This document shows, piece by piece, positions 1-11,200 of a DNA stretch of 20,568 nt. Made by a program: the position numbers and the translations under genes. The first letter of the stretch is position 1, and each line of letters begins with the position of its first letter. Source of the DNA: Apostichopus californicus (taxonomy: Eukaryota > Echinodermata > Holothuroidea > Aspidochirotida > Stichopodidae); the NCBI GenBank assembly GCA_020650975.1, contig JAIPMN010001555.1, forward strand, positions 1 to 20,568. The letters are read 5' to 3'. The notes below the pieces were generated by a model that saw only the letters and a list, made by a program, of their open reading frames with translations, was not told the origin of the DNA and ran no database searches.

Positions 1-2997
1 TATATATACCATTTGCTTCCTAAAGTATAGTACATTATGTTAATGTATTAATAAAACCATCCAAATGTAGATATTTTGATTCACATTTTGGGAATTCTTT
101 AAATTAACTTAAAATTCCAACAGACGATATACAGCGACTATTTGATACATTTTGGCGTGTACTGTGTAGTACTCGCATTAAGAGCTAGGCCTACTATAGT
201 ATAAGCAGAGTTATGTAACTTATACTACGTTACTACGAATATAGTTTTTGAATAAAATGTCTTTGATTACTTTTGCACATATGATCATTGGGTCTTGTAT
301 AATCTCTTCCCTACACTTGCTAAGATAAAAATGAAATTTCAAAATCGTATAACTTTTTGTTTCATCTTCCACTTCTTTCTTTCTTTTGTATTGTACAAAT
401 GCTTTTGCTACCAGCTCTGTACTCTCTGCAACCTCTTTGTCACGCATTACTCCCCGTATACCTGTTCTGGAGATTGCATTTAAGACGAATATTTTCATTT
501 TGTGAACCTTAGCATGAGTTTATGGGAGAGCTCTGTATTCGTGGGAGCGGTGAAGAGAGAAGTTCGGATTCAGATGGAGGCGAATTTTCTGTCTGTCTCT
601 TGTATGTGGACGGCCAGCCTGCTAGGGGGTTAGTGCGCCTGCTGGTGGACCGATCATACATTATATTGTGGGTTAGGTTGATTGGATTGTGCGGTTGAAG
701 CAGGTGATGTTGAGTCGTTTTTTTACTGTGATTATTGTATTCTTTATGGATCCATTTGGAGTTTTAAGTACCACCAGCTTAACTAGCTTGTATAGTCCAT
801 CGCGACTGGCTGTGTTTTAGTTACTGTTAGGTAAACATGTAAGCCTCAAATCCGATCGCAAATCGCTGTGTAGAAATTATTTTCTCAGCGCACACCACAT
901 ATGCTTAAAGCGGATGGAGGACTTTGATAATATCTAACTGTAGTTTTCTGTAGGATCTAAGATATATAAAGTTCATACTCTGGAAACGTTACGCAAAGGT
1001 AAAGCGTAACCTTAGTTATATAGAGATGAGTCATGGGTTGGGCGTAACACCGCTGGGCTATACCTTAACATTTAATTCATCAACATTTTACTACATCTAG
1101 GCTAAACCTATCTTTACTGTTGGTAAACATCTATTGGATAACATTGACCAACCAAAATGACACACAGGGCACCTTTCACATAAACTAACGTGGGTATGTG
1201 TAGGACTTGTGTTAGCGGAAATTTGATATGGCTTTGACATGAGCGAATACTAGCCACAGGTGTGTAGATTAGCCTAATATAGTATCGATCGTCAACAGGG
1301 AAGCATACTGCTTTCTTTGTGTTCTTATTCTGTTGTTCAAATATTGTTGTCTGAAATGAATATACTGTCATCATTTCGTTACTTTTTAATCAACATGATT
1401 ACGTTGTCAATATATGCAATCTATAACTTCCTTTGTTGTGTCTTCTGTTGTAAATTGATGAAGAGAACTTTCGTCGCTGTGAAGTTACGTTATTAAAAAT
1501 TGAAGTTGTTGCAATTAAGTTTGTTGAAGCAACAAGTGATTCAAGTGATACAAGTGATAAGTCTGTGATCCACAGAGAGGGGAGTTTGCGGTCCGTGGGC
1601 AGAACATGGATCTCCCTTAACCGTATAGTGTGTGTATAGTTAAGAACCTTGAGAGGGGGCTTGCGGCTCGGGCACCGGGCAATTATGGGACAGATGGTTA
1701 GAGAATAAAACGTATTCTCATGTTCATTATATACTTTAGAACAGAGCTAGGACTTTTAAAACAAGGAGCCCAGTGAGATAATTCTTTCCGAGGCCAGACA
1801 CTATACAGTGGAATTACCACATAAGAAACGTATTTCAGACGGATAAATATCGAATCATTAGCTTAATCAACTTAATGCTTCAAATTTTGATTTATATGTT
1901 TAATGACTGAATTCTTACGAATTTTTAATAAGTCATATGCTGTGCGGGTCTTGTCCGATTATTAAAAAAACTGCCCCACGAAACATTACCACCAGGGTAA
2001 GTAAAATATTTCGTCGGTCCAAAGTAGAGCCACTAATGTACATAGGCCTACATGTTCTTTGATCACATAATCGCAACCACCTTTATATCAGGTGTATTTT
2101 ACAATTTTCCCTTCCTTCGCCCCTACTAACGATGACAATTGTACGTATGCCTGCTGAAGTAATACAATAACAAAATAGATAATAAAATTTAGAATTCTAA
2201 ATTGTGTCGTAAGACGGTTGTCGTAGGTAAATTCACTCAAATGATTATATATTTGCCATTTTTTTCCTTCCAAATAATGGTGTGCAAGGTACGGTACGTA
2301 ATGTAATGACATGGTATGACATGTTATGACATTCAGTAATGTTATGACATTACTGACAATGATCGTCGCGCATCCGGTACATGCCTGTGCTTGGCACTTG
2401 TGTTCCTAACATGACGTCATCGTTGTGTTGTTTTGAAATGTCGTTTTTCAGAGGTCTGCTTAAGGATGCGAATATTAAAACGTTTATTTCTAATTAATCC
2501 GTGAGGTTTTAGAGGTGATGAGAATAGTTTTGAACATTTTCTCATAGATTCAGAGGAAATTACTCTCGATTATAGTTGAATTGTACATGCATGCCATGGC
2601 CTCTTTAACTGTTAACGCAATTAAGCAATACCCCACACGCTGCGTATAAACGTTATATACTACCAATATGAAATCAGATTTAAGGCTACAGATTTCACTC
2701 TACGGTGTCAACAACACCGTTAACCGATGCAAATACACTAAGCAAAAACCGATGAACTAAATGACGGTAATGTGGATCATTTAATCTAGCTTACTTTCTG
2801 TTAGCTGAACTAACTGTACCGTAGTATTAGAAACACAAACTTGGTTGATAGAAATGATAAGATAACGTACCGTACTTAGACTTGTATCTTGAAGCCTGGA
2901 CATTGGCTTAAGTTTACGCACGCGAGAATTGACTACTTCAAAGAACACACTGAGTTGCAATCACCAGTCTTCCGGAGACCGGAAGCTTAACCCATAG
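1..2997. other. No gene recognised
   Basis: AT-rich sequence on both strands with only short, uncharacteristic open frames. Slightly GC-richer patches lie at about 520-660 and 1560-1690 but show no domain or splice structure I can support. The only structured spot is the TATGACAT repeat near 2306-2355. Confidence 0.6.
2334..2355. repeat. Small inverted repeat beside TATGACAT repeats
   Basis: CAGTAATG and CATTACTG form an 8-bp stem with a 6-nt loop. Upstream from 2306 the octamer family ATGACATG/TATGACAT recurs four times, so the stem may be a by-product of this local repeat. Confidence 0.6.
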
Positions 2998-3151
2998 AAC
3001 AAAGGCACGATTGGTTACGTCATAGTAAACAACCCAGGAGAATGGGGGGAATTTTCCGACAGGAATCACAACATAACAAAGGCACGATTAGTTAAGTCAT
3101 GGTAAACAACCTAGGAGGATAGCGGGCATTTCTCGACAGGAATTGCAACAT
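2998..3151. repeat. 77-bp tandem duplication
   Basis: Two adjacent copies, 2998-3074 and 3075-3151, both start AACAAAGGCACGATT and end with CGACAGGAAT plus GCAACAT or ACAACAT. They have the same length with no gaps and differ at roughly one position in six by eye. No open frame or element family is recognised. Confidence 0.9.
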
Positions 3152-3565
3152 CACTTTAAGCTTAAACAGTTAATATAGCGTAACGACTAGTTTTCAAAAA
3201 GTTAAAATACTACGCAAGTTCGGTTACAATACCACGGTCTCATATCTTCAAAATTCGTTCTCTTATCAAAATTAACAATACAGTTCTGAGTTAAAGAAAC
3301 ACAGAAATGCTAATTTACATTGTTAAATACGACTTAAGCATTAGGTATGTCTTTAAGCTTGTCCTTAACGGTAATCGCGATGCAGTTTACACTTAGTGGG
3401 CACTCTGTACTGCATATACGTTCTATGGTTGATAATAGTATTTATTTCATCATATAACTGGAATACAATATGCAACTACAATCCTGAATTGTTTTATCTG
3501 CCTCGCTCATCTACTATGGTCTACTGTTAACTCTCTATATTTAAAATGTCATTGTCAACTTCCCC

Positions 3566-3870
3566 CAGGCGCGTAGCGAAGGGGTGGGGGTGAAGGGGGA
3601 GACCGCCCCCCCCCCTTGAGCAATTTTTTTTGTATGATTTTATGATATCACAAGTAATTTCAAAATAGAAAATGCTTAGATGCAACTTACAAGGCCTGGG
3701 AAGTGCCATTTACAGCGATCTGGGAGGCATTTCGGCCAAATTTTTCTTCTACGCTTCGCGCCAACTTATGGTGGCGCTACGCTTAGATAGTTTCCAGTGC
3801 CGAATGAACAGCTCCAATAGTTTGCCTACAGGTTCGCCCCTCCCTTGGCAAATTCCTCGCTACGCGCCTG
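3566..3870. mobile_element. Non-autonomous hAT-like DNA transposon (MITE)
   Basis: The 305-bp segment begins CAGGCGCGTAGCGA and ends with its exact reverse complement, giving 14-bp terminal inverted repeats with the CAG...CTG ends common in hAT elements. It is flanked by ACTTCCCC (3558-3565) and ATTTCCCC (3871-3878), an 8-bp direct repeat with one mismatch, the target-site length of hAT. It carries no transposase frame. The left arm includes a G-rich stretch and a C10 or longer run, and the interior has a smaller hairpin around a second CTACGC motif. Confidence 0.75.
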
Positions 3871-4182
3871 ATTTCCCCATATGTACAACGGAACGATATT
3901 TTTGACAACGATTTTCTGACACATTTTCGATATTTCAATTGTTCGAAAACAATGAAACATTCTCCTGTGTGAGAAAGTCTCATGCAATTTCCGGCAGTTT
4001 GACAGCCAACTGCCAGCGCAATAAAAACAGATGACATGATGTTTCTTGACCATACTAGCCGTTTTGTGGATATTTCTTGTCAGAACTATTATGTGTGAAA
4101 GTATAACTAATTCTATCGATGTCTCCAAGAACATTTTGCTACTTTTGACGATTTTTTTTTAAAGATTTAAAACCTGGATATT

Positions 4183-4188
4183 TTTATT
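4183..4188 (-). other. Possible polyadenylation signal AATAAA
   Basis: The first AATAAA I find on the minus strand after the stop codon lies about 0.9 kb downstream. An ATTAAA variant lies closer, at 4354-4359. Either would give a 3' UTR of roughly 0.75-0.9 kb. In AT-rich DNA such hexamers arise by chance, so this is weak. Confidence 0.25.
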
Positions 4189-5094
4189 GAAAAATGACTC
4201 AAGATTTGCTTTTTTTTCGCATTTGTTATTGTTACATGATAATGTTATGATCAATTCATTTAAGCGCATATGAGAGTGACACAGCAGTAAAATCAGCATG
4301 AAAATACGAACTTGACAGTTTATGGACACGTACTGGGCTTAAATTATCTCTAGTTTAATTACAATATCGAAATAATAGTTATATTCTGTATCTGTTATAT
4401 ATACATCTATCCATGATGAATCCATAATGATAGGTTTAAATTATCGTGAATTTTTACTACATAAACGTTTGTACATTTTGAGTAATGTATATTTACAGGT
4501 ATGTAAAACTACTTCCATAAAAGGATTATTTGATGATGAAAAGAGCAACATACTCTAAGCATCCTAATAAAATTTGTGTTCAATTCTTATGTATCGTTTT
4601 CGAGATTACAACACTTAAAGGTGACATGTTTTGTACAAAAAAAAGTGCAAGTGTGATGGGCACTAACAAATGTTACATCCAAAATTATGATGCATTAAAT
4701 GACATATGAATACATTCAAGTCATTGGGGTAATGATAACTTCAGATTCCAAAGAGCAACTTGAAACCATATCCTTTCCAAGTTTAAACAATGAAAGTTTA
4801 AAAAAACACATTTCGCTATCAATATGCAACTGAATGTTGCATTACACCTTTTTGCTTCAAGTTCACTGAGTGTGTACAAACTTTAACAATTTCAGCTATC
4901 ATATCTCGACAATGCAATGTACAAATTGTATGCAAATTTCAACAGGGACGCTTATGATATGTTCTTCTTTCATTCTGTCAAAATGAAATTTTCCTCTGAA
5001 CTATCCTTTTAAAGGAATACAAAAGTTTCTGTCAGTAGCAAAATAATGGTATTCATCGTATGCATATTCCACTCCCTTGTACTATTTTGTTTTC

Positions 5095-5262
5095 TTAAGG
5101 TTTGTTAAAAAACTCGCGTTGATCGCGTTGATTACGTTGATCGCGTTGATCGCGTTGATCGTGTTGATCGTGTTGATTGCGTTGATCGCGTTGATCTTCG
5201 TCATCGGATTGGCTGTTTTCTTCCTTGTTGCCCCGTTGAAACAATTCCAATACTAGATAACC
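5095..5262 (-). CDS. Exon 14: C-terminal tail with D/N-Q-R/H repeat, stop codon
   Basis: Residues 742-796 and TAA, phase 0, with a tcttgaag acceptor. [16 protein letters not shown] leads through an acidic SQSDDE stretch into nine tripeptides (six DQR and one each of NQH, DQH and NQR), and ends EFFNKP. The tail is highly charged and probably disordered or extended. I see no phosphotyrosine docking motif in it. Confidence 0.85.
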   Translation of the reverse strand, partial: GYLVLELFQRGNKEENSQSDDEDQRDQRNQHDQHDQRDQRDQRNQRDQREFFNKP

Positions 5263-8200
5263 CTTCAAGATAAACCAACAAAAGATAATGTTTTAAATAG
5301 TCCGTATTGTCTCTCCTTTCTCTGATATCGTTAACTGATTTTTTTTTATTTCTTGCAAAGAATAACGTAAAATATGTTCATTATAATTGTCTCGGAATAC
5401 AGAAATGCTGAAAGCAGACCCTTAAAGTAGTGTTCAATAAGAGGACTCTTATCGGTTTATTTTTCGTCAAATCGGCCCTATTTGTTTATAAATGAAAAAA
5501 CTCTTTAAGATTTTTCGTTTTATTTTATTCCTCACCTGATCATCCTCCATTATCGAGTCCATTTCTACAATGGTCATCCTCATTGTAGGTCTTCCTGCTG
5601 GGTCTGTTGACCAACAGTCTAGCATCAGCCTATAGCTGCGGACAGATTAAAATCACTTAAAGTAGACAAATATGGCGATATAGATTTAGTTATAGAGATC
5701 CATACTTAAGATATAAAACAGAACGAATGAATTCTACTGTTTGCATAATTTATATGGGTCTATGTTCAAAACATTTTTGCGACATCCTGCATCGATATAT
5801 CATTTAATAGCATCGTGAAAAACCAAGGAAATGGAGATACTACCACACAATCAATTCAACTTAATTCATGTGTAGTTTCCGTTATGACAAATGTTTGACC
5901 ATGTTTTTTCGGCACAACCCAAAAATGTCAATACTTCTCGTGTAACATATTACCCATTCGACCGTTTTCATAGGTACTTGTTGGTAACTTACTATGGTTG
6001 AAGACAGTGATTTGGCCGAGGGAGGCGATAACCTGACGGTATGGCATCTATCACATCGTCATCAGACATAATAGGGTAGGGATGACATCCTGGTGTTACA
6101 ATGAAATGAAATAAACAGATTAATTATAACCTTATTTCTTTCCTAAAAGTTAGGTGGAATTAACATGGAAGAAATTTATGCTCCGTAGATATTTCGATTT
6201 ATATAGCTAGTTTCATGCAAACTCATTACTCTGACAACAATGAGGTAACCATTGCGGCAAAGAGATTGATCCGGTATCCATATTTAAACTTGTTTTCATA
6301 ATTTCCAATGAAGAAGAAGAAGACGTGATATCATGTCAAATCATACCGAATGTGATTATTTCCCATAAGACGACTCCAAATGACCACACATCAGTAGATT
6401 TGTTGTATTCCTGTTGTTTGAGAGTTTCTGGTGCAGCCCATCGAATTGGCGTTTCATTCTGAAGGATCAAACATACAGTATACGTCCAATAACATGAGGA
6501 ATCTTAGTCACAGGTATGTCACTATATACTACTTCAGATGACTTTTGTGAAATTTTGTGAAATGCTCTCAAATATCACTTTCATGAAAGAATTTAAAGTA
6601 AATGAATTAAAGCTGTAATGGAAAGACAACATTACAAATGGAAATCTTTTATCGTGTCGTGTTACTCTTGTATTACTAAATCCAAACGAAACACGCTTTT
6701 TATAAGCCTTTCTAGAAGCTGTTCGTCGTCGCACCTCGACGTATCCGATATAACGCCGATAACCCTGTTGCATCCAACTTAGTAATACTTTGCAAAACTT
6801 TCACCAACTCAGGTTGATAATGTGGTGTTTTCCTAATTTTGTGTGGTGGTCGAAAAGGAGTGGTCATTTTATTAGAAGCAATAAGGAATCTAATTCATTA
6901 TATGGTACCTACCAATGGAGTGTCATCGGCACTTTCAGCCTCTGTATGTATGGCACGACTAAAGCCAGAAATTTTGCAGGTTAACTCGGTTCCAAGCAAA
7001 ATATGACTTGCCGATAAATTCCTGTGGATAATCTAAAGATGAAAAAACGGCTTTGTCATTTAAAAATTGAATAAATGTATTGTTTGACAATCATTCCAAA
7101 TCATCCATTATTAAACAAGACAAAGCCGTACTATCTAGACAGGACAATATTACAACAATACATTTAGAGCAATATATAATATAACTTAGTACTGTATAAG
7201 CATGCTATATAGTGGGATATATTTGACATATTTTGGTTTGCCGAGAGGGGGAACGATACAGGTGTCGGTTACTAAATACGTACGTTACACGAATGAAGAT
7301 ATTCCATTCCTTGGGCTATCTGCGTTCCAAAAGAAATTAAATCAAACTGGGTGATATCTTCTGACGACGCATGCCTAAAGTTTTCAGCAATGTATGGGCT
7401 GTCTTTCTTACTCAGTAGTGATTGTAGATACTCATGTAAGTGCCCGCTCGGTAAATACTCCATCACCAAGTAAAACGGTTCTGCAAGCAAGAAGTTAAGT
7501 TTAGTAAGAGCAATCAAACACTTTCACAACACTCATGTTAAATAAATTAAAAGCGTACAGTATTCGTCATTCATTGCTTGATTCTATGTCACTCTTATTG
7601 ATATTTTTTGTTCCCATATTTCGCAAACTATCGATGCTAAACATATTTATCGCATACAATATGGTAATTATCAATGAACCCAATTGACATGAGGACTTGA
7701 TCGCAATTTTTACAACAGAGTACCCTGAAAGAAGTGCAGTCGATACTTTCATTAATCCAGAATTATATAACTATCATAAATTGAATCATTTCTGTTGTAT
7801 TTAAATTTAAAGAATTTAAAGAAATTTAAAGAATTATATAGAATTCACGTATTCTACTGAATTTCGTCGAGTTATTACATTTTGTTGTCAAATCCACCCA
7901 TCGATTTGGCCACTCCCGAAGATAGAATGATAAGAAAGTGAATTTGACTGAACATGAATACATTTTGCTATTCTCCGATTAAACCCTTGAATTTGTTAAA
8001 TGGCAATCGATGCAAATGAAATACGATAAATATGCATGACTCTGGTTTGATGACTTTATCGTTGTTGGATCTCATTCTACATGTGACGTTAAATTAAAGA
8101 ATAACTATTTGAGTGTTCCTACAAGTAAACTAAATTTGAATTGACGCTACGTTAATGTAGCATATTGAGGTTGAACAAATGCAATACCTGAATCCATGGA

Positions 8201-11200
8201 GCAGCCAAGAACCTCCACAATATTCTGATGTACGTCCAGAACCTTGTAAATAGATAGCTCCTGCATAAAAGCTGCCTTTTCAGTAGTTGTAATGTTACCT
8301 TATGAGGAGATAGTAATGGGAATTACACTCAAAGAAATTTCAATTGAATTTATTTGTGAATTTTAAAGAGCTTTGTTATATTCACAAACGAAAATGTTCA
8401 TCTTGTTTCGAGAGTTCCGTGGTGTTTTTGGTGGTTGAAGGACTACTTGTGGTTGCCATATATTAGCTTGAAAGAAAGTTCGGTTAGACCTATATAAGTC
8501 TTAGGGTTACTTAAATGATATCATACGATAATATATATATTTTATTTAATATTGATATATATTGTTTAATTCTCACGGTCAACAAGCCCACTGATTGATA
8601 TTAATACAGTAGAATCCAAGATGATATAAATCCCGACCTTCTGTATTTAATCCCTACTGTTGTATGACTTAAGTTGAATATTTAGTGCGTACTTTTCACA
8701 TCTGGTTGCCTACTATACTAAGTCAATATTTGGTCCTCGTCAATATTTTCATAATTAAAGCTTTCCGTTGTATTATTAACTTAAGTTGATATGTGACCCT
8801 TACTTGTCAACACTTTCACAGCTACAACTCTACTCGCATGGGCTGCGTCGTTGGTAAATGTCCCTCTGTAGATCTTTGAGCGGGATCCACTCCCAATAGA
8901 CTCACATAGTTGTAAGTTTTGTTTCATGTATTTAACCAATTTATTGTCATCCTCAATTAAAGATTTATTTGGAGAAGTTGATGAAAGTCTCGTTCTTTTT
9001 AAAGGTTGAATGTTGATCTGTGAAAAAATCAATAAAGTGCAATGCTTCAAAAACATCTTTTACTCCTAAAAGATACTGAGAACAGGAAGACATTTGATGT
9101 CTTTGGATTTGAAAGAGAAGATACCAGATTTTATTGAATCTTTATGAAATCTTGGGTACGGTAAAACGTTTTACAAGCAGGGCTTTCTTGTTATCTGATG
9201 GGGTGTAACATAAGTTTTCATTGCAACGTCTCTTAACGGTTCAAAACACCGGATATAACATGCATCGATTAGCACTTAATTTTGGCTTAGCATTGTGTTC
9301 TTGCACAAGAAGCGGATATCATTGATGTCTAATATTGTGCTTACAGAGCTTATGCATCAGGCTAAATTTGTAGGTGATGACATTTGTACTCAAGTCCATC
9401 TACTTTTTAAAAGTTATATGACAAAGATATCATGTAAAAGTAAGTGGGCAGTACAGGTATCATCACCTACAAAGTAAGCCTGTTGCATAAGCTCTGTCAG
9501 GCCTACCTAACTGTTACACATTCTCTTACACAGGCTCTTTAGTGGATGCAGGTTGCTAACAGTTTGTTTATTTTTGATTTAATTTTGACAAAGATATCAG
9601 TTTGAAACACGTGTAAACACAAGCATTGTGGTATTTACTTACCATCTGTTTTGCGTTGTAGTTCACACTTCTGTTCGACCTGCTAAGATGACATCGAATT
9701 AAAATGACCAAAAGGAAGAGAAACAACAATGTTCCAACCACACCAACGGTACCAGACGCAATTTCACTGACTGGATTGTCTTTGTTTCTCAATATTTCTG
9801 GATCTGCAATGAAGATATGCTCAGTTAGGTATCTGGAGATGATGTTAAAGCGTCTTAAGTTATTCAGTAGTTTTAAAATTTTATATTCACTTCGAAAACA
9901 GCTTAAGTAGAAATGGAAATTTATTTCGTCATGCTGACGTATTCATTACAACTTTTTACATTTTTTAATGTTGTATTTCTTTTTACATGATATCATTATA
10001 CTCATAAACCATTCAACCAACGTGACACAGACACAATCACTACTTCAAACGTCTCGTTATTTATGTTATTATGTAATTTTTTACAATCGTAGTTACTTTA
10101 TTTTTTATGATTTATTTCTTATTATTATCTTATATAGCAACACAGTAGATTCAATGTAGTATTGAAAAAAGGTAAACAAATTTTCTAAGAAAAACTTGGT
10201 ATTACCCTTTTGTAAAGATATAATTTTAAATTTAATCCATACAGCCGTTTAATAGATATAAATAATCGAAGAAAACGTAGAACATATATTATAAACCTTT
10301 TGTAGGTGAAACTACATTATACGAAATATCGTACCTTCGTCTTTCTCAAGAGTGATTGCAATGGTAAAGTTGCAAGCTCTTGATTGGTGAGCAGAATCAG
10401 AGCAGGTGCAAACCACGATATTTTCACCTTCGTGTAAAATGGACACAGTTGTGCATTCGGATGAAACAGTACCACCTTCTTCGCCATCTTGAGAGCACTG
10501 TGGAGGCATCCATGAGACGTCATCACTTGAGATACGCTGTGCTTTAGTTATCACTTGTATGTCATTTGGACATGTCAGTGTATTTGGTATTTTAATTGCT
10601 CCTGTACTTGTTCTTGCAGTAGGCGTGATGAACAAAGGGAGTGGTGGCACTGGATGATATGAAAATAAATGGTGTTTGATACAATCAAGTTCCTATTTCA
10701 AATTGAAAATTAATGTAAAACCTTCCATCAGCTATGTATTTTACAACTTTTAATAATCCACAAATACGGTTGTAAACACATTGTACCAGTCTCTGATTTA
10801 ACTACCAAATAAAGTGTTAATTCGTTGGGTTTAAAGCGCAGAACATGTTTAGTAATCTTGAATAAATTATATTTGTATCAGTGGTTGAGAAAATTGTTCT
10901 ATAAAATGCAATAGCATACTAAAACAACAAACCAGTGCAATAAGGGTGCATACTTATATATGTGGAAACCACTCTCTCCGTGCATGCACGAAGTAAATTT
11001 CCGTTCGGATCAGATTGCATCATAACAACAGAAGTGAATGAAGGTTGAAAAATTACTCCTCAATTATGCAGGTGGTCACATCAGTAAAAAAAAAAATATC
11101 AACAACAAATAATAAAACGTTTTTAACAGAGGATGTGTACTTACTACGACTTGTGCTTATCTCAGATTACTTGTATAAATATAGAGATCAGATATAATTA

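Larger units (their letters stand above)
3152..5094. other. 3' flank and 3' UTR of the receptor gene, with one MITE
   Basis: Apart from the hAT-like element at 3566-3870, this stretch has no coding signal. The part next to 5095 must hold the 3' UTR. Open frames at 3783-4134 arise in and beside the MITE and are not believed to be genes. Confidence 0.55.

Noticed and set aside
1114-1374. 86-codon minus-strand frame
   Set aside because: No domain or splice context; this length is expected by chance in a 20-kb window.
3783-4134. Two overlapping minus-strand open frames of 84 and 102 codons
   Set aside because: They begin inside or next to the hAT-like element and show no domain, splice sites or codon bias.
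5993-5996. A premature stop (TAG) at the end of exon 12
   Set aside because: The TAG spans a consensus donor (CCATA/gtaagt). Joined to exon 13 it becomes Tyr, and the kinase motif continues correctly.
9295-9477. 60-codon plus-strand frame
   Set aside because: It lies within the 155-nt fold-back and the rest of intron 6, antisense to the gene. Structure explains it better than coding.
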